From contig JBGAPZ010000009.1 of assembly GCA_044220975.1 (NCBI GenBank), forward strand, positions 41,575-105,574: a DNA stretch of 64,000 nucleotides. Direction: 5' to 3'. The notes beneath the pieces are model-generated. The model did no database searches and had not been told where the DNA came from. It worked only from the letters and a program-made list of their open reading frames with translations. A program made the translations under genes and the position numbers. Below, one piece after another: positions 50,203 through 59,548 of the stretch; the stretch's first letter is position 1, and each line of letters starts with the position of its first letter. The stretch is from SZUA-430 sp044220975 (GTDB lineage: Bacteria; Pseudomonadota; Alphaproteobacteria; Micropepsales; Micropepsaceae).

Positions 50203-51176
50203 CCCGGAATCAGCACCAACGATCCCGTCGTCTGCCGGCTCTCGAGTGCGCGATGCGCGTCGGCCGCCTGTGCAAGCGGAAAGCGCTTCGGCTCGTTGCG
50301 GCGAACAACGCCGCGCGCGATCACGTCGAAGAGTTCGCCAGCCCCCGTGTCGAGCTCTTCGGGCGTGGTCACATAGTTCATCAGCGTAGGTCTCGTGAAG
50401 TAGAGCGACCCCTTCTGCGCGAGCAACGCGCCGTCGAACGGCGGCACCGGGCCGCTGGCGTTTCCGAAGCTGACGAAGAGGCCGAGCGGCGCCAGCGAGT
50501 CGAGCGTCGCCATGAACGTGTCGCGCCCGACGGAATCGTAAGCGACCGGCACGCCCTTGCCGCCGGTGATCTCGCGCACCCGCGCCGCGATGTTTTCGCG
50601 CGAAGAGACGATCACATGATGGCAGCCAAGCCGCTTTGCCAGCTCGACCTTGTTGTCGTTGCCGACCGTGCCGATCACGGTCGCGCCGAGCGAGCGGGCC
50701 CACTGCACGGCGATCATGCCGACACCCCCCGCGGCTGCGTGGAACAGGATCGTGTCACCTGCCTTCACCTTGTAGGTCCGACGCAGCAGGAAGTGCGCGG
50801 TGAGCCCCTTGAGCAGGATCGCAGCCGCGATGTCGTCGCTAACGCCCTCCGGAATTTTCACGGCCCGGTTCGCAACCACGTTGTGCGCTTCGCTATAGGC
50901 GCCGATCGGGCCCGACGCGTAAGCGATGCGATCGCCTTCGCGAAAGCGGGTGACGCCGGAACCGACACTCTCCACGACGCCTGCCGCCTCAAGCCCGAGG
51001 CCGGAGGGCAGGGGCACTTTGTAGAGCCCGCTGCGGTGGTAGATGTCGATGAAATTGACGCCAATCGCGGTATGCCGGACGCGAACCTCGCCCTCGCCTG
51101 GCGGCTTCACAGCGACGTCTTGAAACGACAGAACGTCGGCACCGCCGACGCGCTCAAACCTGATCGCGTTCGTCAT
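50199..51176 (-). CDS. NAD(P)H:quinone oxidoreductase, zeta-crystallin type
   Basis: A 325-residue zinc-free medium-chain reductase. I-G-V-N-F-I-D-I-Y-H-R-S-G-L-Y and L-P-S-G-L-G-L-E-A-A-G-V-V mark the QOR group, and H-A-A-A-G-G-V-G-M-I-A-V-Q-W-A the cofactor fold. The reaction is likely one-electron reduction of quinones by NADPH. It is on the opposite strand to the MarR gene and 58 bases after the YyaL-like gene on its own strand. Confidence 0.92.
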   Translation of the reverse strand: MTNAIRFERVGGADVLSFQDVAVKPPGEGEVRVRHTAIGVNFIDIYHRSGLYKVPLPSGLGLEAAGVVESVGSGVTRFREGDRIAYASGPIGAYSEAHNVVANRAVKIPEGVSDDIAAAILLKGLTAHFLLRRTYKVKAGDTILFHAAAGGVGMIAVQWARSLGATVIGTVGNDNKVELAKRLGCHHVIVSSRENIAARVREITGGKGVPVAYDSVGRDTFMATLDSLAPLGLFVSFGNASGPVPPFDGALLAQKGSLYFTRPTLMNYVTTPEELDTGAGELFDVIARGVVRRNEPKRFPLAQAADAHRALESRQTTGSLVLIPG

Positions 51177-51234
51177 CGAAATCCTCGGTCAAAAATGGCG
51201 CAGCAGCCCTTTCGAACCGCAGCGCTCAACAATC

Positions 51235-53286
51235 CTAAGCGAACCTCTGTGCCGCCGGCCCGTCGCTCACGACACGCAACTTGAGCACCGACTCCAACTG
51301 CACCGGATCCGTGATCGGTGCAGAGCATGTTTCGCCCGCACAGAAATAGACCGTCGCCCGGTTGTTGACCTGCCCCTTGCCGTGCGCCGGATGGCTCGCC
51401 CGAAGCGCCTCGCCCGGAGCCACGACGGTGATGATCTTGTTCGGCGCGCTCAGGCGGCGGAACACGTCGCGGAACGCGTTGACGCCGGCTTCGTTGCGCT
51501 GCCCGACGATCACAATCTGCTGCGCACGCAAGATGAGGTCGAAGCCGTTGTAGAGCGTCGCCGCCGACACGATTTGTCGCCGCGCATCGTCGCCGAACGC
51601 TTGCGCAATAACGCTGAAGCGTTCCGCGTGATCGACGTCGCCGGTGATCGCGTTCAGCCGCACGAGCACGTGCACCATCGTGCCGTTGACCGACGGCGTC
51701 GCGCCGTCCATCGCAGTCCTCACCCGAACGATCAGCGCCTCGCCGTCGGACGGCGTCAGCGAGTAGCCGCCGATATCGGAGCGCCAGAATTTTTCGTTGA
51801 GCGTCTTCGTCCAGAGCAGCGCCTTTTCCAAGTACGGCTGATGGCCCGTGATCTCGTAAAGCGCCAGCGCCGCGCGTGCCATGTTCGCGTAATCGTCTGC
51901 GATACCGGACGTCCCCGTTTTGCCGGCGCGCCAGCTATGCGAAAGCGTGTCGTCCTTGCCCATGGTGTCGGCGACGAACCAGAACGCCTTCACCGCTGCG
52001 GCTTGCCAGTCCGCGCGGCTGAACGCATCCGAGGCCTGCGTAAGGGCGTGGATCATGAGCCCATTCCAGTCGGCGAGCACTTTGTCGTCGCGAGCGGGCT
52101 TCACCCGCTTCTCGCGCGCGAGGAACAGCTTCTCGCGCAGCGCATTCAGCTTGCCCTCTTGCACGGCCGGTAGCGGCACCGGCGTGCGCAGACGGTGCAA
52201 GATATTCTTGCCCTCCCAGTTGCCGCCGGCGCGCACGTCGTAGACCTGACGAAACAGCTCCGCATCCTTGCCGAGCAGATCGTCGATCTCGGTTTCGCTC
52301 CAGACGTAGAACGCACCCTCCTCGCCCTCGGAGTCGGCGTCGATCGACGATGCGAACCCGCCGCCGTCTGTCAGCATCTCGCGCAGCACCCAACCGACGG
52401 TTTCTTCGACCCGGGTGCGAAGAGTCTGATTGCGATTCTGCAGCCAGACCATCGTCAGGATGTCGATCATCTGCGCGTTGTCGTAGAGCATCTTCTCGAA
52501 GTGCGGCACGAACCAGCGCTCGTCGACCGAGTAGCGTGCGAACCCGCCTCCCAAGTGATCGTAGATGCCGCCTTGGCACATCGTGATCAGCGTCATGTCG
52601 ACCGCATGCTGGAACTGCGGCATCGACGTGTTCAGATAGCCGCGCCACAACAGTTCGATCGCAGGCACGTTCGGGAATTTCGGCGCACCCATCAATCCGC
52701 CGTGGAACACGTCGAATTGCTGACACAGCCGCTTCATCGCGAGCTCAAGCGTGGTCGGGTCAAGCTGCTGCCCACCACGGTTCGCCTCGAACAATTGGGT
52801 CAGTCCCGTGCGCAGCGTCGTCGTGTTCTTCGTGACCTGCTCGCCGTTCTCCCGGTAGAGCCGCGCGACTTCGCGCAGCACATCCGGGAACGCGGGCTTG
52901 CCGAACTTCGGTTCCGGCGGAAAGTACGTACCGCCACCGAACGGCTCGCCCTGCGGCGTCAAAAAGATCGTAAGCGGCCAGCCGCCCTGTTCGCCCATCA
53001 TGTTGAGCGCGGTCTGATAGATCGCGTCGATGTCGGGACGCTCCTCGCGGTCGACTTTGATGTTGACGAAGAGGTCGTTCATCACCGCCGCGGTGGCTTC
53101 GTTTTCGAAGCTCTCGTGCGCCATCACATGGCACCAGTGACAAGCCGCGTAGCCGACCGAAAGCAGGATCGGTTTGTTCGCAGCGCGCGCCTCCTCCAGC
53201 GCCTCCGGTCCCCATTGCCGCCACGCGACCGGGTTGTCCTTGTGTTGAAGCAAATAAGGGCTCGTCGATTGGGCGAGCATATTCAT
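51235..53286 (-). CDS. Thioredoxin-domain protein of the YyaL/SPATA20 family
   Basis: A 683-residue protein. The N-terminal thioredoxin-like domain (about 1-165) contains S-x-S-P-Y-L-L-Q-H-x-x-N-P-V, the A-C-H-W-C-H-V-M active site and N-I-K-V-D-R-E-E-R-P-D. The rest is an alpha/alpha toroid like N-acylglucosamine epimerase (G-G-W-P-L-T-I-F-L-T-P, D-H-L-G-G-G-F-A-R-Y). The family's biochemical role is not settled. The N-terminus matches the family with no signal peptide. Confidence 0.92.
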   Translation of the reverse strand: MNMLAQSTSPYLLQHKDNPVAWRQWGPEALEEARAANKPILLSVGYAACHWCHVMAHESFENEATAAVMNDLFVNIKVDREERPDIDAIYQTALNMMGEQGGWPLTIFLTPQGEPFGGGTYFPPEPKFGKPAFPDVLREVARLYRENGEQVTKNTTTLRTGLTQLFEANRGGQQLDPTTLELAMKRLCQQFDVFHGGLMGAPKFPNVPAIELLWRGYLNTSMPQFQHAVDMTLITMCQGGIYDHLGGGFARYSVDERWFVPHFEKMLYDNAQMIDILTMVWLQNRNQTLRTRVEETVGWVLREMLTDGGGFASSIDADSEGEEGAFYVWSETEIDDLLGKDAELFRQVYDVRAGGNWEGKNILHRLRTPVPLPAVQEGKLNALREKLFLAREKRVKPARDDKVLADWNGLMIHALTQASDAFSRADWQAAAVKAFWFVADTMGKDDTLSHSWRAGKTGTSGIADDYANMARAALALYEITGHQPYLEKALLWTKTLNEKFWRSDIGGYSLTPSDGEALIVRVRTAMDGATPSVNGTMVHVLVRLNAITGDVDHAERFSVIAQAFGDDARRQIVSAATLYNGFDLILRAQQIVIVGQRNEAGVNAFRDVFRRLSAPNKIITVVAPGEALRASHPAHGKGQVNNRATVYFCAGETCSAPITDPVQLESVLKLRVVSDGPAAQRFA

Positions 53287-53402
53287 GGGCGAAAGGCTCC
53301 CTTAGGGGCGTCTGGAGATCACGAAAGCAGGTGCTGCACCCAGCCGTTTCCCGCGCTAAGGTCGATGACGCGACAACATCAAGCGGAAGGCTGAGCGGGG
53401 CG

Positions 53403-53690
53403 ATGAAAATCACAATTGAGGTCGATTGTACACCTGCAGAAGCGCGGGCCTACATGGGCCTGCCGGACGTCGAACCCCTGCAGGCCGAAGTGATGGGCGA
53501 GGTCCAACGCCGGGTCATGCAGGCGCTCTCCATGACCGACCCCCAACAGCTGCTGAAGAACTGGGTGCCGTGGAGCGCCCAAGGCATGGAGACCTTCCAA
53601 AACTTCATGCGTGCCGCGACCGGCGGCAGCAGTGCGCGCGGTGGCAAAGACGAAGAACCACCGCCCCACCGCCCGAAGCCTCGCGCCTGA
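53403..53690 (+). CDS. DUF6489 family protein
   Basis: A 95-residue protein beginning K-I-T-I-E-V-D-C-T-P-A-E-A-R-A-Y-M-G-L-P-D-V, the hallmark of this small alphaproteobacterial family often found near mnmE. A central helix, then a Gly/Ser/Pro-rich tail. The function is unknown. It ends six bases before mnmE, so the two are probably cotranscribed. Confidence 0.82.
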   Translation: MKITIEVDCTPAEARAYMGLPDVEPLQAEVMGEVQRRVMQALSMTDPQQLLKNWVPWSAQGMETFQNFMRAATGGSSARGGKDEEPPPHRPKPRA

Positions 53691-53696
53691 TCACCC

Positions 53697-55028
53697 ATGG
53701 AACGCCGCAGTACGATCTTCGCCCTGTCCTCGGCGAAGGGCCGCGCCGGCATTTGCGTGTTTCGGGTATCCGGGCCGGCCAGCCGGGCTGCGGTGGAAGC
53801 GCTGACGGGCGCACCGGTACCACCGGCCCGGCAAGCGGCCCTGCGTGATGTGCGCTTGCATGACGGCATGCTGATCGATCGCGGCCTCGTGCTCTGGTTC
53901 GAGGGTCCGCACAGTTTCACCGGCGAAGACGTAGCCGAGTTTCACCTGCACGGCGGCCCCGCCGTAATCGGTGCGCTCATCCGCCGCCTAAGCGAACTCC
54001 CCGGCATGCGTCCGGCAGAGGCCGGCGAGTTCACACGCCGCGCCTTCATCGCTGGCAAACTCGACCTAACCGAGGCCGAAGGCTTGGCCGATCTGATCAA
54101 CGCTGAGACCGAGCAGCAGCGTCGCCTGGCCCTACGCCAACTCCAAGGCGGACTGAAGGAGCAGTACGAGCGCTGGCGGGGCGCGCTCCTCAGAGCGCTC
54201 GCCCATATCGAAGCCACGATCGACTTCGTCGACGAAGATCTCCCTGACGACCTAGCGAAAAGCGTCGGGCCGCGCGTCACCAAGCTCCGCGCCGAGATCG
54301 ACGCCCACCTCGCTGATGATCGCCGGGGTGAGATCGTCCGGGACGGCTTCACCGTCGTCATCCTGGGCGCTCCGAACGTCGGCAAGTCGTCGCTTCTGAA
54401 CGCGCTGGCGAGGCGCGACGTTGCGATCGTTTCCTCCGTACCCGGAACGACGCGTGACACCATCGAGGTCGATCTCGACCTCGGCGGCTACGCCGTCACG
54501 CTGATCGATACCGCAGGACTCAGGGACACAACGGACGAGATAGAGAGCGAAGGCATCAAACGTGCGCGCGCGAAAGCTCAGCACGCGGACGTTCGCCTCG
54601 GCGTCATTGATGCGGCTGCGTCTCCAATTGATTCACGTGTGTCGCGTGAGCTCTCCGAAGGTGATGCGGTCGTACTCAACAAATGCGATGCGGCGAACGC
54701 CGGCCGGCAAACGGTGGCGGCCCCGCTGCATCAAATGCGCATCTCCGCGAAGACCGGCGCGGGCATCAACGAATTGCTCGCATGGCTCGAGGCGCAAGTC
54801 ATCGCGCGCGCTGGTGGCTCGGAGTCGATGCCGATGACGCGAGCTCGTCATCGCGAAGCACTCGTTGATGCAAGAGCCGCACTCGCGCGTTTCGACAAAG
54901 CTCAGGCTCTCGACATCGCCGCCGAGGATCTTCGCATCGCCGCTCGCGCACTTGGCCGCATCACCGGACGCGTCGATGTCGAAGACTTGTTGGACGTGAT
55001 CTTTCGCGAGTTCTGCATCGGTAAATAG
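53697..55028 (+). CDS. mnmE: tRNA modification GTPase MnmE
   Basis: A 443-residue enzyme that with MnmG installs the 5-aminomethyl-type group at U34 of some tRNAs. The N-terminal tetrahydrofolate-binding domain (T-I-F-A-L-S-S, G-R-A-G-I-C-V-F-R-V-S-G, P-H-S-F-T-G-E-D) precedes the G domain: Walker A G-A-P-N-V-G-K-S-S, D-T-A-G-L-R and N-K-C-D. The C-terminal helical end F-C-I-G-K carries the essential cysteine. It is 107 bases before mnmG. Confidence 0.96.
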   Translation: MERRSTIFALSSAKGRAGICVFRVSGPASRAAVEALTGAPVPPARQAALRDVRLHDGMLIDRGLVLWFEGPHSFTGEDVAEFHLHGGPAVIGALIRRLSELPGMRPAEAGEFTRRAFIAGKLDLTEAEGLADLINAETEQQRRLALRQLQGGLKEQYERWRGALLRALAHIEATIDFVDEDLPDDLAKSVGPRVTKLRAEIDAHLADDRRGEIVRDGFTVVILGAPNVGKSSLLNALARRDVAIVSSVPGTTRDTIEVDLDLGGYAVTLIDTAGLRDTTDEIESEGIKRARAKAQHADVRLGVIDAAASPIDSRVSRELSEGDAVVLNKCDAANAGRQTVAAPLHQMRISAKTGAGINELLAWLEAQVIARAGGSESMPMTRARHREALVDARAALARFDKAQALDIAAEDLRIAARALGRITGRVDVEDLLDVIFREFCIGK

Positions 55029-55045
55029 ACCGCTGAGACTCGTTA

Positions 55046-55076
55046 AGACTCACATGAAACGGATTCACATGAGACA
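55046..55076. promoter_or_regulatory. Two abutting parS-like sites between mnmE and mnmG
   Basis: AGACTCACATGAAACG (55046-55061) matches the parS consensus TGTTTCACGTGAAACA at 11 of 16 positions, and GGATTCACATGAGACA (55061-55076) at 12 of 16. Both share TCACATGA. They are degenerate and could be decoys or unrelated repeats. Only the clustering near parAB argues for them. Confidence 0.35.
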
Positions 55077-55135
55077 CACGCTCCGTGTGCTGAGCTTTGA
55101 CTCAAGCGCTCGTCCTGCTGTATCGCCTGCGCCCC

Positions 55136-56998
55136 ATGAGCGAGCGTTTCGATGTCATCGTTATCGGCGGCGGCCACGCCGGCTGTGAGGCCGCGACCGC
55201 AGCCGCCCGCTCGGGTGCGAAGACGGCACTGGTCACGCATAAGATCGAGACGATCGGGGAGATGTCCTGCAACCCGGCCTTCGGCGGCCTGGGCAAAGGC
55301 CACCTGGTCCGCGAGATCGATGCGCTCGACGGCGTCATGGGGCGTATGGCGGATGCCGCCGGCATCCAGTTTCGCCTTCTGAACCGATCCAAAGGTCCCG
55401 CAGTGCGCGGCCCGCGCGCCCAGGCCGATCGCAAGCTCTATCGCCGCCACATGCAGGCCGAGCTGGCGGCCTACCCGAACCTGACCCTGATCGCCGCCGA
55501 GGCCGACGACCTGATCGTCGAGAACGGTCATACGGCGGGGATCGTTACGCGCGAGGGCCGCCGGTATGCAGCGGGCGCCGTTGTGCTGACGACCGGCACG
55601 TTCCTCCGCGGCTTGATCCATATGGGGGAGCGCAAGATCCCCGCAGGCCGCGTGGGCGAAGCCCCGGCGCTCGGCCTATCCAAGACCCTCGAAGCCGTCG
55701 GTCTGATCCTCGGCCGGCTGAAGACCGGGACGCCGCCCCGCCTCGACGGCCGTACGATCGACTGGGTTTCGCTCGAGATGCAGGCCGGCGACGACCCGCC
55801 AGTGCCATTTTCGTTCCTGACCCACGCCGTCGAGAACCGTCAGGTCGACTGCGGTATCACCCGCACGACCCCGGCGACCCACGCGATCATCAAAGCAAAC
55901 CTGCATCGGGCACCGATGTACTCGGGCCAAATCGAAGGCACCGGCCCGCGCTATTGCCCATCGATCGAAGACAAGGTCGTCCGCTTCGGGCAGCGCGAGA
56001 ACCATCAGATCTTCCTGGAGCCGGAAGGCCTCGACGACGACACGGTTTATCCAAACGGTATCTCGACCTCGCTCCCCGAAGACGTTCAGCGCGACTTGCT
56101 GGCGACGATCCCTGGTCTCGAGCGCGTTACCATGGTCCGTCCCGGTTACGCGATTGAATACGACTACGTCGACCCGCGCGAACTCCAAGCGACGCTAGAA
56201 TTGAAGAAGCTCCCACGCCTGTTTCTCGCAGGTCAAATCAATGGCACGACCGGCTACGAAGAAGCCGGCGCTCAGGGATTGGTGGCGGGCCTCAACGCCG
56301 CGCAGATCGCCGGCGGCGGGCAGGGCACCACGTTCGATCGTGCTTCAAGCTATCTCGGCGTCATGATCGATGATCTGGTGACCCGCGGCGTGACCGAGCC
56401 CTACCGTATGTTCACATCGCGCGCCGAGTATCGGCTAACACTCCGCGCCGACAACGCCGACCAGCGGCTGACGCCCATGGGCATCTCGATGGGTTGCGTG
56501 AGCAACGTGCGCAGCGCTGCGTTTGCGGTGAAGATCTCCACGCTCGACGCAGCACGCGACCAGCTTTGTGCACTCAATATCACGCCGGCCGCAGCCAAGC
56601 GCGCTGGCATCGCGCTGAACCAAGACGGCCAACGTCGCTCCGCGCTCGACCTTATCGCGCATCCGCAAGCGGGCAGGGCGGAGGTTTTGAAACTCTGGCC
56701 TGAGCTCGGCGCGATCGCGCCTGCAGTCCTCGACCAGCTCGAAGCTGATTCGCTCTACAGCGGCTACCTCGATCGCCAGACCGCCGACATCGCAGCCTTC
56801 CGCCGGGACGAATCACTGACCCTGCCGGACGACCTCGACTACGCCGATGTGGCCGGGCTCTCGACGGAGGCTGCCCAAAAACTCATTCGCATCCGGCCCG
56901 CGACGCTGGGGCAGGCGAGCCGCATCGAAGGGGTCACTCCGGCGGCTCTTACGGCGCTGCTGCTGAAGATCAAGTCCCGCGCCAGGCAGGTCGCGTGA
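55136..56998 (+). CDS. mnmG: tRNA uridine-5-carboxymethylaminomethyl modification enzyme MnmG
   Basis: A 620-residue FAD enzyme, MnmE's partner. The N-terminal G-G-G-H-A-G-C-E-A-A FAD site, S-C-N-P-A-F-G-G-L-G-K-G-H, the G-P-R-A-Q-A-D-R block, and Y-D-Y-V-D-P-R-E-L are diagnostic. The C-terminal helices for tRNA and MnmE contact are complete. I chose ATG at 55136 since it gives the standard start, while a codon at 55097 adds 13 residues. It ends overlapping rsmG by four bases. Confidence 0.96.
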   Translation: MSERFDVIVIGGGHAGCEAATAAARSGAKTALVTHKIETIGEMSCNPAFGGLGKGHLVREIDALDGVMGRMADAAGIQFRLLNRSKGPAVRGPRAQADRKLYRRHMQAELAAYPNLTLIAAEADDLIVENGHTAGIVTREGRRYAAGAVVLTTGTFLRGLIHMGERKIPAGRVGEAPALGLSKTLEAVGLILGRLKTGTPPRLDGRTIDWVSLEMQAGDDPPVPFSFLTHAVENRQVDCGITRTTPATHAIIKANLHRAPMYSGQIEGTGPRYCPSIEDKVVRFGQRENHQIFLEPEGLDDDTVYPNGISTSLPEDVQRDLLATIPGLERVTMVRPGYAIEYDYVDPRELQATLELKKLPRLFLAGQINGTTGYEEAGAQGLVAGLNAAQIAGGGQGTTFDRASSYLGVMIDDLVTRGVTEPYRMFTSRAEYRLTLRADNADQRLTPMGISMGCVSNVRSAAFAVKISTLDAARDQLCALNITPAAAKRAGIALNQDGQRRSALDLIAHPQAGRAEVLKLWPELGAIAPAVLDQLEADSLYSGYLDRQTADIAAFRRDESLTLPDDLDYADVAGLSTEAAQKLIRIRPATLGQASRIEGVTPAALTALLLKIKSRARQVA

Positions 56999-57654
56999 AC
57001 GCGCCCACGTCCGCCTACGGGCCGCTTGACTTCAATAACGAGACGCGAGTCACACGTGAAACGCTGAGTCGTTTGTCCACATATGTGGATCTGCTCGTCG
57101 AGTGGAACGAGCGCGTGAACCTCGTTGCCCCGTCGACAATCCCGGACGTCTGGCGCCGCCACGTGCTCGATTCTGCTCAGCTGGCACCCCTGATTCCGCC
57201 TGAGGCGAAGTCTATAGTTGATCTTGGCAGCGGGGCCGGTTTCCCCGGTCTGGTGCTCGCGATCATGCTGGCGGACCGGCCCGGGCTGCGGGTTCACCTG
57301 GTCGAATCGACCCAAAAGAAGTGCCGATTCTTGGAGGCCGTTATTGCCGCGACAGGCGCCCCGGCCGAGGTCCATGCGACCCGAGCGGAGGACCTGAAGG
57401 GCCTCAAGGCTGATGTGGTGACTGCCCGGGCGGTGGCGCCGCTCGATCGCCTGTTACCCCTGGCCCACCCCTTCTTCCGGCCTGGCACAATCGCCCTGTT
57501 TCTCAAGGGGAGATCGCTCAACGACGAATTGACCCTTGCAACCAAATCCTGGAGACTTGCCGCAACCCCCATCCCGAGCCGCTCTGACCCCTCGGGATTC
57601 GTAGTGCGAGTCACAGGATTGACCCCTTGGCGCAGCTCCCCGAAACCGTCCTAG
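56995..57654 (+). CDS. rsmG: 16S rRNA (guanine-N7) methyltransferase RsmG
   Basis: A 219-residue SAM-dependent enzyme that methylates G527 of 16S rRNA. Y-V-D-L-L-V-E-W-N-E-R-V-N-L-V-A begins the fold, and V-D-L-G-S-G-A-G-F-P-G-L-V is the SAM loop. A-R-A-V-A-P-L-D-R-L-L-P-L and F-L-K-G-R complete it. It starts with GTG overlapping mnmG, and its end overlaps the parA start by 28 bases, so translation is coupled down to parB. Confidence 0.95.
   Translation: MNAPTSAYGPLDFNNETRVTRETLSRLSTYVDLLVEWNERVNLVAPSTIPDVWRRHVLDSAQLAPLIPPEAKSIVDLGSGAGFPGLVLAIMLADRPGLRVHLVESTQKKCRFLEAVIAATGAPAEVHATRAEDLKGLKADVVTARAVAPLDRLLPLAHPFFRPGTIALFLKGRSLNDELTLATKSWRLAATPIPSRSDPSGFVVRVTGLTPWRSSPKPS
57048..57063. promoter_or_regulatory. 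parS-like site within rsmG
   Basis: AGTCACACGTGAAACG matches TGTTTCACGTGAAACA at 12 of 16 positions, with an intact CACGTGAAAC right half. It lies about 570 bases upstream of parA. The best single parS candidate seen in the window. Confidence 0.4.
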
Positions 57655-58523
57655 AGCCGCGTCGCGCGCGGCACGAAAAGACGCGTGTCATCGTCATCGC
57701 GAACCAGAAGGGCGGCGTTGGCAAAACCACGACGGCGATCAACCTGGGTACTGCGCTGGCCGCCGTCGGCAAACAGGTTCTGGTCATCGACGCCGACCCG
57801 CAAGGCAACGCGTCCACGGGCCTCGGCATCTCGAAACATCAGCGCGGTGTATCGATCTACGAAGTGCTCATCGGCCACGCCCCGCTTCACGAAGCGATCG
57901 TGCCGACGCAGATCCCTGGTCTGCATGTGATCCCCGCGACGTCTGAACTTGCCGGTGCCGAGATGGAACTTGTCGGCGTGCCGCGCCGCTCGTTTCGCCT
58001 GCGCGATTCGCTCGACACGTACATGCATAAATTTGCCGACACTGGCGACAAGTCGGAATCGACGGCAGTCTCGACCGACGTCACAAAGCTCACGCACTAC
58101 GACTACATCCTGATCGACTGCCCACCGTCGCTGAACCTGCTCACCATCAACGCGATGACGGCCGCGAGCGGACTGCTCGTCCCGCTGCAATGCGAATTCT
58201 TCGCGCTTGAGGGTTTAAGTCAGCTGTTACGTACCATTGATCTGGTAAGAGGCAGTTTGAATCCGGCGCTCGAAATCCAGGGCGTCGTTCTCACTATGTT
58301 CGACAAGCGAAACAACCTCTCCGAACAGGTCGCCGAGGACGTTCGTAAACACCTTGGTGAGAAAGTTTACCAAACGATAATACCTCGTAACGTACGCATC
58401 TCAGAGGCACCGAGTCACGGTCTGCCGGCCCTGCTCTATGACCTCAAGAGCGCGGGCAGCCAGGCCTACATCAAGCTCGCAGGCGAACTCATTCAACGCG
58501 AAAAGTCCCGTAAGGCAGCATGA
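57627..58523 (+). CDS. parA: Chromosome partitioning ATPase ParA
   Basis: A 298-residue Walker-type ATPase that moves ParB-parS complexes along the nucleoid. The deviant Walker A K-G-G-V-G-K-T-T, the D-A-D-P-Q-G-N motif and I-D-C-P-P-S-L (Walker B) are all present. It starts with TTG inside the rsmG end. About 15 residues precede the core. Overlaps parB by four bases. Confidence 0.95.
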   Translation: MAQLPETVLEPRRARHEKTRVIVIANQKGGVGKTTTAINLGTALAAVGKQVLVIDADPQGNASTGLGISKHQRGVSIYEVLIGHAPLHEAIVPTQIPGLHVIPATSELAGAEMELVGVPRRSFRLRDSLDTYMHKFADTGDKSESTAVSTDVTKLTHYDYILIDCPPSLNLLTINAMTAASGLLVPLQCEFFALEGLSQLLRTIDLVRGSLNPALEIQGVVLTMFDKRNNLSEQVAEDVRKHLGEKVYQTIIPRNVRISEAPSHGLPALLYDLKSAGSQAYIKLAGELIQREKSRKAA

Positions 58524-59443
58524 CACCGGTCAAAAAATTTGCAGGCCTTGGGCGCGGTCTTTCCGCCCTCCTGGGGGAAGTGGAATCAGAGGTGTTGGCC
58601 GCAAGCGCCAGTGCCGAGGTGAAGCCAGCTACGGGCCAACCCACGGTCCCCGGTGCACCGGCGGAGGCGCGCGCCCCGCGCACGTTGCCGATCGCCCTGC
58701 TGCGCCCGAACCCGTTCCAGCCACGCGACCACTTCGATCCCGAACAACTCGAAGAGCTCGCAGCCTCGATTCGCGACAAGGGCATCATCCAGCCGATCAT
58801 CGTCCGACCCGTGCCAGGCCAAACCGACGAGTACCAAATCGTCGCCGGCGAACGCCGCTGGCGCGCCGCGCAGAAGGCCCGCCTGCACGAGGTGCCGGTC
58901 GTCATCAGGGCGTTCACCGACGCGGAGGCGCTTGAAGTCGCGCTCATCGAAAACATTCAGCGCGCCGACCTGAATGCAATCGAAGAAGCGCGCGGCTATC
59001 GCCAGCTGATCGAGAAGTTCAACTACACCCAAGAAGCGCTCGGCCAAGTCATCGGTCGCAGCCGCAGCCACATCGCAAACACGCTGCGCCTGCTGCAACT
59101 CCCGCAGACGGTTCAAGACTACATCTACGGCGGCAAACTTTCCGCCGGCCACGCCCGCACGCTGGTCGGTCAGCCCGATCCCGAAGCGATGGCGAAGGAG
59201 TTGATCGAAGGCCGCCTAAACGTGCGCGACGCCGAAGAACGCGGACGCAAAGCGAAGGGCAAAAAGAAGCGCACGATCGGTAAGGACGCCGACACGCGTG
59301 CGCTCGAACAATCGATGACGACTCAGCTGGGGCTCAGCGTCTCGATCGGCCACAAGGGCGACAAAGGCGGCGAGCTTCGGATCGCTTACAAGACGCTCGA
59401 ACAGCTCGACGATCTCTGCCGCAAGCTCGGCGGCTCGACCTAG
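58520..59443 (+). CDS. parB: Chromosome partitioning protein ParB
   Basis: A 307-residue CTP-dependent DNA clamp that loads at parS. R-P-N-P-F-Q-P-R-D-H-F (box I), V-A-G-E-R-R-W-R-A-A (CTP-binding GERR), N-I-Q-R-A-D-L-N-A-I-E-E-A, and the helix-turn-helix I-G-R-S-R-S-H-I-A-N-T-L-R-L-L are in order. A basic linker and a C-terminal dimer domain follow. ATGA overlap couples it to parA. Confidence 0.96.
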   Translation: MTPVKKFAGLGRGLSALLGEVESEVLAASASAEVKPATGQPTVPGAPAEARAPRTLPIALLRPNPFQPRDHFDPEQLEELAASIRDKGIIQPIIVRPVPGQTDEYQIVAGERRWRAAQKARLHEVPVVIRAFTDAEALEVALIENIQRADLNAIEEARGYRQLIEKFNYTQEALGQVIGRSRSHIANTLRLLQLPQTVQDYIYGGKLSAGHARTLVGQPDPEAMAKELIEGRLNVRDAEERGRKAKGKKKRTIGKDADTRALEQSMTTQLGLSVSIGHKGDKGGELRIAYKTLEQLDDLCRKLGGST

Positions 59444-59471
59444 CTTCGAGCCGAACAGCTCAAAAACAATA

Positions 59472-59490
59472 GGTAAATCAGCCGTTTACC
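59472..59490. promoter_or_regulatory. Inverted repeat after parB / before the efflux operon
   Basis: GGTAAA (59472-59477) and TTTACC (59485-59490) are exact complements with a 7-base spacer. It sits 29 bases after the parB stop and 59 bases before the MarR start, so it could be an operator for the regulator. There is no T run for a terminator. Confidence 0.4.
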
Positions 59491-59526
59491 CAGGGGCTAT
59501 GTTGCGCTTGCAAATATCATAACGCT

Positions 59527-59539
59527 GCTTATCTTAAGC
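59527..59539. promoter_or_regulatory. Short perfect inverted repeat before the MarR-EmrAB operon
   Basis: GCTTA-TCT-TAAGC. Its end lies nine bases before the ATG, overlapping the expected transcription start or ribosome-binding zone, and it is well placed for autorepression by the MarR protein. Confidence 0.4.
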
Positions 59540-59548
59540 GGGCACTTT

